From Anaerolineales bacterium (GTDB taxonomy: Bacteria; Chloroflexota; Anaerolineae; Anaerolineales; JABWBV01), in the NCBI GenBank assembly GCA_027019845.1, contig JALUWE010000339.1, positions 1 to 9,733 of the forward strand: a stretch of 9,733 bases of DNA, in the 5' to 3' direction. The position numbers were made by a program, and so were the translations under genes. Positions 1-7,157 of the stretch are shown here, in pieces; positions within the stretch are counted from its first letter, which is position 1; each line of letters opens with the position of its first letter. The notes under the pieces were generated by a model, which saw only the letters and a list, made by a program, of their open reading frames with translations, was not told the DNA's origin and did no database searches.

Positions 1-676
1 CCTCCCCGACCGGAGACATGACCATATCATATTCGGCGCCGCTGAACAGAAACAAATTTTTCGGATTGGTCATGTTCAAATAGCGGGAAATTTTTTGGCT
101 GGCGCTAAAGGTAGACATCAGAGGGGGAATGGCGGACTCGATGCCAGGGGCCGGCCAGTCGCCCGCCTGAACCAACACCTGGCCGTGATCGTTCAACATC
201 ACCACGGCGAACGCATCGATTTGCTGTCGTAAATCCGCTAACCGGTCAGAAACGGATTGGCTGGCGGCCTCTTCTTGCGTCTGAGCCTGTAACGGATTGG
301 CGTCCTCACCGGTCAACCCCAGGGCGCGCTCCACAGCATCCAGGACGTCGGCGATTTCGAGAGGTTTTTCGATCAGGGCTTCGATGTTCAATTGGACGGC
401 TTCTTCTTTCAAAGCCGCGTTGATTGCTCCGACCAGCAAGATGGCCTTCAGGTCTGGGTTTGTGTCCCGTAATTTTGAGACCAGTTCCAAACCGGTTATT
501 CCGGGCAGCCGGACTTCTGAAATCAGCAAATCGAACGGCTGCAAGCGCGCCTCCAGCAGCGCCTCCTCCCCCGACATGACGTTGTGTACTCGAAACTCGG
601 GGGCAAGAGATTCGATCCCGGCGCGCATATTCCAGGCTTCTCTGCGTTGATCGTCAACGATGAGCACACGGTACAT
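1..676 (-). CDS. Atypical response regulator: receiver domain plus possible Roadblock/LC7-like domain (3' end cut by window edge)
   Basis: I translated this from the ATG at 674-676; 225 codons are visible before the left edge. Residues 1-119 form a receiver fold: it starts MYRVLIVDD with the acidic pair D8/D9, and has the conserved Lys in EKPL (K104). The phosphoacceptor position lies in LLISEVRLPG, where the usual Asp is Glu (E54). The switch Thr/Ser is also missing (ILLVGA, V82/G83). Such receivers normally cannot be phosphorylated in the usual way, and Glu may mimic the active state (inference). A Gln/Glu-rich linker (about 125-143) leads to residues 144-225, which include AVVMLNDHGQVLVQAGDW. 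That resembles the start of a Roadblock/LC7 or GAF-like sensory fold; this assignment is tentative. No DNA-binding domain is visible so far. The gene lies 241 bases after dppF on the same strand. No strong ribosome binding site precedes the start, which was chosen because it gives the canonical receiver N-terminus. Confidence 0.8.
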   Translation of the reverse strand, partial: MYRVLIVDDQRREAWNMRAGIESLAPEFRVHNVMSGEEALLEARLQPFDLLISEVRLPGITGLELVSKLRDTNPDLKAILLVGAINAALKEEAVQLNIEALIEKPLEIADVLDAVERALGLTGEDANPLQAQTQEEAASQSVSDRLADLRQQIDAFAVVMLNDHGQVLVQAGDWPAPGIESAIPPLMSTFSASQKISRYLNMTNPKNLFLFSGAEYDMVMSPVGE

Positions 677-917
677 AATGATCCCATTCTATCATAAAAG
701 ATGCTGCCAGATTGTGGCTGAGCAGCTCTTTTTTCCGTTGTTCGGCGGCAGTTTCAGTCACCATGGCGCGCAACCCGCAGTTTATCAGAGCATCTCGAAA
801 AGAGACGACAAACGCCGTTCCTCCAGACAACCAAAATGCTTTGGCCCTCAGGGAACGACGTTTGTTTACCGCAAATATGGGAAAATGTGTTGTCAATCTA
901 AAGCAATCAGAGAGGCA
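677..917. other. Intergenic stretch without a convincing gene
   Basis: This 241-base gap lies between the dppF stop and the response-regulator start. A minus-strand frame of 80 codons (896-654) crosses it, but it has no Shine-Dalgarno site and no recognisable family, so I do not call it. A TTGACA hexamer on the minus strand (891-896) lacks a suitable -10 box. A/T-rich hexamers TATGAT and TAGAAT on the minus strand lie about 10-20 bases before the regulator start and could be a weak promoter giving a very short leader. No hairpin with a T-run was found after dppF, so readthrough from the transporter operon into the regulator is possible. Confidence 0.4.
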
Positions 918-1916
918 TTACTCCACGCGCCAACAAGCCACCCAGTGTTCTTTGGAGATTTCTCTAAAGACGGGTTCCTCTATGGAGCAGTGATCCATGG
1001 CAACCGGGCAGCGGGGGTGGAACCTGCACCCACTGGGCGGATTCAGAGGACTGGGAACATCTCCTTTGAGGATGATGCGGGTGCGCTTGATGGTCGGATC
1101 AGGGATGGGGATAGCGGACATCAAGGCCTGGGTATAAGGGTGGAGCGGATTACTGAACAATTCCTCCCGAGAGGCCATCTCGACGATTTTCCCCAGATAC
1201 ATGACTGCAACCCGGTTGCAAATGTGTTCGACAACGGACAGGTTGTGGGCGATGAACAGATACGTGAGGCCCAGATCGGCTTGTAGATCAGCCAGGATGT
1301 TGAGCACCTGAGATTGAATGGAGACATCCAGGGCGGATACCGGCTCGTCGCAAACGATGAATTTGGGTTGTAGTGCCAGCGCGCGGGCGATGCCAATTCG
1401 CTGCCGCTGCCCTCCCGAAAACTCGTGCGGGTAACGCCGCGCGTGATAGTCCTCCAGGCCCACTTTGCGGAGCGTATTGATGACGATGTCAAATCTTTCT
1501 TTGGGCGTGCCGATATTATGTATCTTCAGGCCTTCGGCAATCGATTCGCCGATGGGCATACGCGGGTCCAGCGATGCGTAGGGGTCCTGGAAAATGATTT
1601 GCATGTTTCGGCGCATGGACTTTAGTTCGCGGCCGCGTAATTTGAACACATCGGTGCCGTTGAAGATCACGGAGCCGCCTGTGGGTTCGATGAGCCTCAG
1701 CATCGTCCGCCCCACAGTGGTTTTTCCACACCCCGACTCGCCCACCAGACCTAAGGTTTCTCCCTCGCGAACAAAAAACGAGACGTCGTCCACGGCCTGT
1801 ACCCAGGCGACAACGCGTTGTAGCAACCCGCCCCGCACGGGAAAGTATTTGACGAGGTTTTTGACCTCTACGAGCTTTTTTTCACTTCCATTGGTGCTGA
1901 TAATTTGATCGCTCAT
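918..1916 (-). CDS. dppF: Peptide/nickel-type ABC transporter ATP-binding protein, OppF/DppF family
   Basis: A 332-residue cytoplasmic ATPase that would power the importer together with the DppD-like subunit. All nucleotide-binding motifs are visible: Walker A GESGCGKT (59-66), Q-loop Q110 in IFQDPYASLDP, signature FSGGQRQR (166-173), Walker B FIVCDEP (186-192) and H-loop H224. The C-terminal oligopeptide-transporter domain (about 257-330) contains NPLHPYTQAL and four Cys (297, 303, 310, 328) in a GCRFHPRCP context. In some members of this family such a cluster binds a [4Fe-4S] centre. Length is normal. The H-loop reads FIAHNL instead of the common ISHDL, but the essential His is kept. The ATG has an AGAGG Shine-Dalgarno site six bases upstream and starts 58 bases after dppD. 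The substrate cannot be told from sequence; dppF is used in the family sense only. Confidence 0.93.
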   Translation of the reverse strand: MSDQIISTNGSEKKLVEVKNLVKYFPVRGGLLQRVVAWVQAVDDVSFFVREGETLGLVGESGCGKTTVGRTMLRLIEPTGGSVIFNGTDVFKLRGRELKSMRRNMQIIFQDPYASLDPRMPIGESIAEGLKIHNIGTPKERFDIVINTLRKVGLEDYHARRYPHEFSGGQRQRIGIARALALQPKFIVCDEPVSALDVSIQSQVLNILADLQADLGLTYLFIAHNLSVVEHICNRVAVMYLGKIVEMASREELFSNPLHPYTQALMSAIPIPDPTIKRTRIILKGDVPSPLNPPSGCRFHPRCPVAMDHCSIEEPVFREISKEHWVACWRVE

Positions 1917-1974
1917 TCATTGCCTCTTGTTATTGTCAAATAAGGATGGGTCACACAGATATAAAAGTGAGAGA

Positions 1975-3033
1975 TCACTCTGGAGAGGCTGCCATCGCCT
2001 GGCTCACCGAGCCATGTTTGAGAGGAGCTTTATGTCCTTCGTGATCCTGATATAACCAACAACGAACCTTATGCTGGGGTTGGGCAACGACCAGATCGGG
2101 TTCGATATCGGTGCAAATCGTTAGATTATATTCAATTCGAGAGCGACAACGGGGCGCAAAACGGCAGCCGGGCGGCAGGTTGATCAGGTTCGGAACGCCG
2201 CCAGGAATCACCTCCAGCCGCTCTTTCACCTTTCCTAAGATAGGTATGGAAGCAATCAGGCCTCGAGTGTACGGGTGCAGAGGTTCTTCGAAAATGGTGA
2301 CCACGTCTGCTTCCTCTACGATCCGGCCGGCATACATCACGGCCACCCGGGCGGCCAGTTCAGCTACCACACCCAGGTCGTGGGTGATCAAAATCACGGA
2401 GGTGCCCATGCGCTCGCTGAGGTCGCGGATCAAGTCCAAAATTTGTGCCTGAATGGTCACATCGAGCGCAGTGGTTGGCTCATCTGCGATCAGCAGTTGG
2501 GGATTGAGTGCCAGTGCCATGGCGATCATCACGCGCTGCGCCTGCCCGCCGGACATCTCGTGAGGAAAAGCGTGCGCCTTGCTTTCCGGATCGGGGATGC
2601 CAACCAGCCGTAACAATTCGACCGCTTTTTCCCAGGCCTCTTCCTTCCCCATATCGCGGTGAATCTGGAGCACTTCGGCGACCTGGTCTCCGACTTTGAA
2701 AACAGGGTTGAGGCTGGATTGCGGCTGCTGAAAGATCATGGACATGCGGTTTCCCCGCATCTCCACCATCTCGGCTTCGGATAGATCGAGCAGGTTTCTG
2801 CCTTCAAAAACGATCTCTCCATCTACGATTTTGCCGGGAATGCCAATTAAGCGCATGATGGAAAGCGAAGTCACGCTTTTGCCACAACCTGATTCGCCCA
2901 CCAGTCCCAAAATTTCACCAGGAGCGACCTGGAAGTCCACGCCATCGACGGCTTTGACGACGCCGTCCTCGGTAAAAAAATACGTTTTGAGATTTTTGAC
3001 CTCAAGCAGGGGGTGAGAATTTGAATTTGTCAC
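1975..3033 (-). CDS. dppD: Peptide/nickel-type ABC transporter ATP-binding protein, OppD/DppD family
   Basis: A 352-residue cytoplasmic ATPase, partner of the DppF-like subunit. Visible motifs are Walker A GESGCGKS (46-53), Q-loop FQQPQSSLNP (Q102), signature MSGGQAQR (160-167; MSGGMRQR is more usual), Walker B LLIADEP (180-186) and H-loop ITHDL (H218). The C-terminal domain carries PLHPYTRGL and four Cys (290, 296, 307, 325), the pattern that binds [4Fe-4S] in some OppD/DppD proteins. A tail of about 25 residues after C325 is unremarkable. The start is GTG (3031-3033), chosen because it has an AGAGG site six bases upstream and gives the usual short lead into PLLEVKNLKTYF. It lies 117 bases after the molybdoenzyme gene, the longest gap in the operon, so it may have its own promoter. 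Confidence 0.93.
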   Translation of the reverse strand: MTNSNSHPLLEVKNLKTYFFTEDGVVKAVDGVDFQVAPGEILGLVGESGCGKSVTSLSIMRLIGIPGKIVDGEIVFEGRNLLDLSEAEMVEMRGNRMSMIFQQPQSSLNPVFKVGDQVAEVLQIHRDMGKEEAWEKAVELLRLVGIPDPESKAHAFPHEMSGGQAQRVMIAMALALNPQLLIADEPTTALDVTIQAQILDLIRDLSERMGTSVILITHDLGVVAELAARVAVMYAGRIVEEADVVTIFEEPLHPYTRGLIASIPILGKVKERLEVIPGGVPNLINLPPGCRFAPRCRSRIEYNLTICTDIEPDLVVAQPQHKVRCWLYQDHEGHKAPLKHGSVSQAMAASPE

Positions 3034-3039
3034 AGGTTC

Positions 3040-3044
3040 CCTCT
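3040..3044 (-). promoter_or_regulatory. Ribosome binding site supporting the GTG start of dppD
   Basis: The minus strand reads AGAGG followed by six bases and then GTG. This fixes the non-ATG start of the DppD-like ATPase. Confidence 0.6.
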
Positions 3045-3103
3045 CAACAGGATTTTGTTATTTTCTTTCAAAAACGGGATGTGTGCTGGAAAAATGCGGC
3101 AGT

Positions 3104-3112
3104 ATTGTAACA
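3104..3112 (-). promoter_or_regulatory. Possible internal extended -10 promoter before dppD
   Basis: In the 117-base gap after the molybdoenzyme gene the minus strand reads TGT-TACAAT, an extended -10 element differing at one position from TGn-TATAAT. The hexamer 17 bases upstream (TTACCG) is a poor -35. It could drive dppD-dppF apart from the upstream genes. The call rests on pattern alone. Confidence 0.3.
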
Positions 3113-3150
3113 TCATCTTTTCGAGACGGTAAAAATTTGCCGGGTGGGTT

Positions 3151-4290
3151 TCAGGAAACAGTGATCGGAACACGGTGCATCAGGCTGCTGCCATTGGGAA
3201 AAACGTTATCCAAAACACCAAACGTGCCGCTGGCCATCTGCACTACGCCATTTCCATCCATCGCTCTGGCTAGCACAACGTACTTGCCAGGTTCGGGCTT
3301 CTCCCATTTCCAGTACCACAGAGTCCACACGCCGGTATTGGGCCCGGGGAGCAGCTCGGCTGCCTGCCAGGTTTGACCGTCGTCAATACTGACATCGACC
3401 CCTGTCACGCCGGATGTGTCGGCCATGGCGATCCCGGTTATGTAAAAAGATATCCCGGCCGGCAGAGTCTGGCGCAGGCTGGGAGTTTCAACCCGCGAAT
3501 TGATCTGGATGGTTGCCTCATCCGACCAGCCTTTCTGTTCCCAGGTGCCCTTTTTGTATCGTTCCGAAGCACGGATAGAGACGATCCATTTGGGTTGTTT
3601 CTGGCCATACACACCCGGCAGCAGCACACGCAACGGGCTGCCGTGCTCCCGCGGCAGCGGCTCGCCATTCATTTCATAGACCAGCAAACTCCTCTCATCC
3701 AGGCCTAGAGCGACAGGAATCGAAGTTTCATACTCGTCTTCGGAATAGAATGACAAAAATTTGGCTTCCGGCATCAGGCCGGCGTCTTCCAGGAGTGCGC
3801 GCAGTGAAATTCCCTTCCAGGTTGCATTGCCGATCAGGTTGCCACCAACCGGGTTGCCGATACACTCCAGGGTGCGCATCACCTCCACGGATGGGCGCGC
3901 CCGAATGTCGGCCATACTGAGTTCCATCGGATTCTCGAAAGCCCCATTCAGGCTCAACCGCCAGGTGAGGGGGTCGGGCTTGGCAACCCCATTGTAGCTC
4001 TGAACATAGAAGGCATCGATGGGCGTCAGGCGTCCTGCTTCGAAGTCAACTGGCAGGCTCCGAAGGCCGGGGATTTCGGGCAGCTCTGTGGGGAAAGGGG
4101 TGGGGGCGGTTTGCTGGACGTGCGTGGCAGCAATCGTAGGGGCAGGTGGAGACGGAGTGCGTTGAGCGATTTGCTGCGTGGCCTGGATGGCATCACGCCG
4201 CCCACAAGCAGTGAGAATCCATGCCCCCGCTCCAAGAGAAAGAATTTTGAGTACATCGCGCCGCGAAACCGGGGAGACGGGCTGCCGCAT
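3151..4290 (-). CDS. Tat-exported lipoprotein, sulfite-oxidase-family molybdopterin oxidoreductase
   Basis: A 379-residue extracytoplasmic molybdenum enzyme. The N-terminus SRRDVLKILSLGAGAWILT is a twin-arginine signal ending in a lipobox (LTAC), so Cys29 would be lipidated and the enzyme anchored outside the membrane. A Pro/Thr/Ala-rich linker (about 45-72) follows. The molybdopterin domain (about 80-255) has the Mo-ligating Cys143 in RTLECIGNPVGG and the conserved GSPLRVLLPGVYGQKQPKWI block (217-236). Residues about 265-375 match the Ig-like Mo-co dimerisation domain (VSIDDGQTW, W-rich strand, ARAMDGNG). No haem domain is present, as in plant or SorT-like enzymes. The real substrate is unknown: sulfite, or another S- or N-oxide, are possible. 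The start is only seven bases after dppC, within a peptide-transporter operon, which is unusual. The SD is weak (a GAAGAAG stretch inside the end of dppC). Confidence 0.88.
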   Translation of the reverse strand: MRQPVSPVSRRDVLKILSLGAGAWILTACGRRDAIQATQQIAQRTPSPPAPTIAATHVQQTAPTPFPTELPEIPGLRSLPVDFEAGRLTPIDAFYVQSYNGVAKPDPLTWRLSLNGAFENPMELSMADIRARPSVEVMRTLECIGNPVGGNLIGNATWKGISLRALLEDAGLMPEAKFLSFYSEDEYETSIPVALGLDERSLLVYEMNGEPLPREHGSPLRVLLPGVYGQKQPKWIVSIRASERYKKGTWEQKGWSDEATIQINSRVETPSLRQTLPAGISFYITGIAMADTSGVTGVDVSIDDGQTWQAAELLPGPNTGVWTLWYWKWEKPEPGKYVVLARAMDGNGVVQMASGTFGVLDNVFPNGSSLMHRVPITVS

Positions 4291-4297
4291 ACCAGAT

Positions 4298-5239
4298 TTA
4301 CTTCTTCAGACGAGGATCAAGCGCGTCGCGCAGGCCGTCGCCGATGTAGTTGAAGGCCAGCGTTGTGATGAAGATCGCTAAACCTGGGAAAAACACCTTT
4401 GCCGGTTGGGTCCACATGTCGTTCTGGTACTCGTTGAGCATGTTGCCCCAGGTGGGCACCGGCAACTGGATACCGAACCCAAGAAAAGAAAGCGCCGACT
4501 CCAGAATGATGACACCCCCCAGGCTGAGGGTGGCCGCCACGATGATGGGCGCCAACGAGTTCGGGATCATGTGTTTGACAATGATACCGAAATCGCTCAT
4601 GCCCAGGGCTTTGGCAGCCTCTGCAAATTCCTGGTTGCGTAAGGAGAGCACCATGCCGCGCACCAGATTGGTATACCCCATCCATCCAAACACGATCAGG
4701 ATGATCGAGATGATGACCGCGCTGCTCCATTCGCGGGGCAGGCCGGGAATCTCCACGCCCCGCATCAGGGCCGAAAACGCCAGCAGCAACGGCAACAGCG
4801 GCAGGGTGATCAAGAATTCCACGAAGCGCTGGATGACATCATCTAACCAGCCGCCGTAATAGCCCGAAATGCCCCCAATGATCACCCCGATGATCAGACT
4901 GAAGATAACTACGACGAAGGAAACCGTCAACGAAATTCTCCCTGCATACAACAGGCGGCTGAACACATCGCGGCCGATGGCATCCGTTCCCATCAGGTAC
5001 GTCAAAGAAGGGGGCGCATTCTTCAAAATCTGGTTTGTCTCGGGGTTGCGCACCACATCATTGATCGGATCGAACGGCGCCACCCAGGGGGCGAAGAAAG
5101 AGGCGATGGCGATGATCAGAATCGTTACCATCCCGCCAACCGCCAGCCTATGCTTTCTAAAACGTTTCCAGACAATTTTCCATTGACTTTCTTCCTCAAC
5201 AGTCAACAGACTTTCGCTTTCGAGTTCAGCAACTGCCAT
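4298..5239 (-). CDS. dppC: Peptide/nickel-type ABC transporter permease, OppC/DppC family
   Basis: A 313-residue inner-membrane permease of normal length. A cytoplasmic N-terminus with WKRFRKHRLAVGG leads to the first membrane helix (about 33-54). The family block GTDAIGRDVFSRLLYAGRIS follows at 84-103, then membrane segments near 105-128, 140-160, 173-198, 229-255 and 280-300. The EAA loop that docks on the ATPases is at 204-227 (EFAEAAKALGMSDFGIIVKH, then MIPN). It should pair with the DppB-like protein to form the channel. The ATG has a good AGGAG site six bases upstream; an overlapping ATG four bases earlier is out of frame. It follows dppB after 41 bases and is almost joined to the molybdoenzyme gene. 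Confidence 0.93.
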   Translation of the reverse strand: MAVAELESESLLTVEEESQWKIVWKRFRKHRLAVGGMVTILIIAIASFFAPWVAPFDPINDVVRNPETNQILKNAPPSLTYLMGTDAIGRDVFSRLLYAGRISLTVSFVVVIFSLIIGVIIGGISGYYGGWLDDVIQRFVEFLITLPLLPLLLAFSALMRGVEIPGLPREWSSAVIISIILIVFGWMGYTNLVRGMVLSLRNQEFAEAAKALGMSDFGIIVKHMIPNSLAPIIVAATLSLGGVIILESALSFLGFGIQLPVPTWGNMLNEYQNDMWTQPAKVFFPGLAIFITTLAFNYIGDGLRDALDPRLKK

Positions 5240-5280
5240 TTCATTCTCCTGATGATTGGATTTTCATAATCTGTTGATCC

Positions 5281-6885
5281 CTAGCTGAAGCGAATGCGGG
5301 GATCGACGATGGTGTATAACAGGTCACGAGTGAGCGTAGCGATGACCACCAAAATCGCTGAGATCAGCAAGATCGCCATCACCACAGGCCAGTCGTTCCC
5401 GCCGAGCGCGTCGAAGTACAGACTGCCCATGCCGGGATAGCTAAAAACCGTTTCCGTCAAAATTGCGCCGCTGAAAATCCCGGCAATATCGAAGACCAAA
5501 ATCGTGACAATGGGGATCAAAGCATTGCGTAAAGCGTGTTTGATGATCACCACGCGCTCGGTCAACCCCTTGGCTCTGGCGGTACGTACGTAATCCTGAC
5601 GCAGCACCTCCAACATAGAGGAGCGGGAATACCGGCTCCAACCCGCCAGATATAGCAGGCTCAACACCATCGTGGGCAGGATCAAATGTACCACGCGATC
5701 GATCAAACTGCCCGGCGTTGCGCCCAAAATCGCCAGCAAACTGCCAGGCTCGGGCTGGCGCACCATCGCCACACCCCCGGTGGGGAAGAAAGGCAGCCCC
5801 CATTCCCGGAACTTGACCGAGAAGAGCAAGATCATCATCAACCCAAACCAGAAAACAGGCATGGCTGACCCAAAGAAGGAAAAGGTGGTGACCGCGTAGT
5901 CTGTCTTGCTGTATTGGTGGATGGCGGAATAGATGCCGATGGGGATGCCGACGATCAGCGATAGGATCGTAGCGGCGGACATCAAAATCAACGTGTTACC
6001 CAGGCGGCTCATGATCAAATCCGTCACCGGTTGGGAGGGAGACAATCGCCAGGAGTCACCAAAATCAAGGCGCAAAACGCCAAAAGTACCCTTTCCGTTG
6101 GGATCGCCGTGATAGCCAGCCCATTTTCCGAGAAGGCCACTGCTGCCCGTCAGCCACGAAATGTTGACCCATCGGCCTTGTTCAGGGCGGGGATCGGCCT
6201 CGCCAGGCGGAAAGATGAACTCGGTCGATTCATCCGCATAAATGGCGTATCGATTGCCATTCAGGTCTTCAATGATGACCTCGTTCCCCTTTTGAGACAG
6301 CATCACACCGCGAACGGTCAGATCATCCGGGATAGCTTCGCTTCTTTCCGGTTTCACCCGAATTTTCGCGGCGGAAAAGGCGGGCAGCACCTCTTTTTTG
6401 ACCTCGTTCCCCTCTGGGGTCTCGATCACCACTTCAACCTCTCGTTCACCAAGCTCCTCTCCCCAAACCCATAACTGGTATCCCGGATTGAAAAGCGCAG
6501 TCCCGGGATCGGTCCAAAAGCGGTAATACTCCTTCACCGTATACACTTCGCCCGTTTCGCGATCCTTTTTGGTGATCGGTTTTCCGTTTTTGCCGATCTT
6601 ATCTTGCTCATAGCGGGTCAAGCCGAGGTACATCCAGTCTGCTCCCAGCCAGTCATCGCCTATCATCCAGGTAATGTAGCGCAAGGCCAGCGGTTTGTCC
6701 AACCCCAGGTAGGACTTCAGCCGCGCGATGTCGGCATCACTTACACGGCTTTTTCGGTCTCCAGAAAGCCGGATGCCCGACAACGGCCCACCAGGAGCAA
6801 TGTTGAGCAATACGTAAATAGCAATGGTGGACAAGAAGACCACGATAACCATCTGGAAAAAGCGACGGATTAAATAATTGGTCAT
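5281..6885 (-). CDS. dppB: Peptide/nickel-type ABC transporter permease, OppB/DppB family, with large extracytoplasmic insertion
   Basis: A 534-residue membrane permease; ordinary DppB proteins are about 310-340 residues. The normal N-terminus is present: helix about 9-29, then APGGP and GLDKPLALRYITW (61-73). The normal core resumes at FGVLRLDFGDSW (268-279), PVTDLIMSRLGNTL (286-299), further helices, the EAA loop DYVRTARAKGLTERVVIIKH (431-450) and a DPRIRF end (528-533). Between them, roughly residues 80-265 are extra. This part is hydrophilic and begins Trp/Tyr-rich, with a Lys/Asp/Glu-rich stretch (95-118). A beta-rich segment VRGVMLSQKGNEVIIEDLNG (191-210) looks like a small barrel or DUF5666-like fold (guess). 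By topology it would lie outside the membrane. This is the first gene of the operon, with an AAGGAG site 11 bases before its ATG. Confidence 0.92.
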   Translation of the reverse strand: MTNYLIRRFFQMVIVVFLSTIAIYVLLNIAPGGPLSGIRLSGDRKSRVSDADIARLKSYLGLDKPLALRYITWMIGDDWLGADWMYLGLTRYEQDKIGKNGKPITKKDRETGEVYTVKEYYRFWTDPGTALFNPGYQLWVWGEELGEREVEVVIETPEGNEVKKEVLPAFSAAKIRVKPERSEAIPDDLTVRGVMLSQKGNEVIIEDLNGNRYAIYADESTEFIFPPGEADPRPEQGRWVNISWLTGSSGLLGKWAGYHGDPNGKGTFGVLRLDFGDSWRLSPSQPVTDLIMSRLGNTLILMSAATILSLIVGIPIGIYSAIHQYSKTDYAVTTFSFFGSAMPVFWFGLMMILLFSVKFREWGLPFFPTGGVAMVRQPEPGSLLAILGATPGSLIDRVVHLILPTMVLSLLYLAGWSRYSRSSMLEVLRQDYVRTARAKGLTERVVIIKHALRNALIPIVTILVFDIAGIFSGAILTETVFSYPGMGSLYFDALGGNDWPVVMAILLISAILVVIATLTRDLLYTIVDPRIRFS

Positions 6886-6896
6886 GGCGGAAGTAA

Positions 6897-6902
6897 CTCC
6901 TT
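6897..6902 (-). promoter_or_regulatory. Ribosome binding site of dppB
   Basis: The minus strand reads AAGGAG, 11 bases before the ATG at 6885. The spacing is slightly long but the match to the anti-SD is strong, and it supports this start. Confidence 0.65.
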
Positions 6903-6921
6903 CTCTAAATTTGCCTGAATT

Positions 6922-6953
6922 TGAAACCAGAAAGGCGTATCGATCTGGTTTCA
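6922..6953. repeat. Inverted repeat, 10-base arms (TGAAACCAGA / TCTGGTTTCA)
   Basis: Perfect 10-base arms at 6922-6931 and 6944-6953 are separated by 12 bases. The repeat lies in the predicted dppB leader, about 30-70 bases before the start codon. No T-run follows on the minus strand, so it is not a terminator. It could be an operator or an mRNA hairpin. The half-site CTGGTTTCA resembles TTGGTTCAA in the larger repeat at 7004-7038. Confidence 0.6.
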
Positions 6954-7003
6954 GAATCGAATACGAACTTCTAACTTACACTAAGCATACTGTGGGGGTC
7001 GGC

Positions 7004-7038
7004 ATTTGGTTCAAAAATTGCTCCGCTTTGAACCAAAT
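7004..7038. repeat. Inverted repeat, 12-base arms (ATTTGGTTCAAA / TTTGAACCAAAT), likely operator
   Basis: Perfect 12-base arms at 7004-7015 and 7027-7038 flank an 11-base centre. The repeat starts at about the predicted +1 of the dppB promoter, where a bound dimeric repressor would block initiation or elongation. It could instead form a 5'-terminal mRNA hairpin. The length and perfection of the arms make chance unlikely. The regulator is not identifiable. Confidence 0.65.
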
Positions 7039-7045
7039 TCGCAAA

Positions 7046-7054
7046 ATTATACCA
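7046..7054 (-). promoter_or_regulatory. Extended -10 promoter for the transporter operon
   Basis: The minus strand reads TGG-TATAAT, a perfect extended -10 box, with predicted initiation near 7039. No good -35 lies 16-18 bases upstream; ATGACA at 7079-7074 is 22 bases away. Extended -10 promoters need little -35 contact. It would give a leader of about 150 bases before dppB. Confidence 0.55.
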
Positions 7055-7134
7055 GTTTTTACGCATGGAATTTTGTCATCCCTCTTGTGGCCCTCCAAGA
7101 ATTGGTTACAAAACCACGTTTTCGGAGCCAAATT

Positions 7135-7146
7135 GGGAAATTTCCC
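7135..7146. repeat. Perfect 12-base palindrome GGGAAATTTCCC
   Basis: A fully self-complementary site 12-23 bases upstream of the candidate plus-strand -35 (7158) and about 80 bases upstream of the dppB -10. Its position suits a regulator site for the rightward genes. No known regulator is assigned. Confidence 0.4.
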
Positions 7147-7157
7147 CTCCCAGGGGC

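Noticed and set aside
654..896. An 80-codon minus-strand frame overlapping the start of the response regulator
   Set aside because: No Shine-Dalgarno site, no recognisable domain, and it overlaps the better-supported regulator start. A tiny upstream gene is not excluded, but support is insufficient.
891..896. TTGACA on the minus strand after dppF as a promoter for the regulator
   Set aside because: No -10-like hexamer at 15-19 bases spacing; a -35 match alone is not evidence.
6922..6953. The 10-base inverted repeat as an intrinsic terminator
   Set aside because: No T-run follows the stem on either strand.
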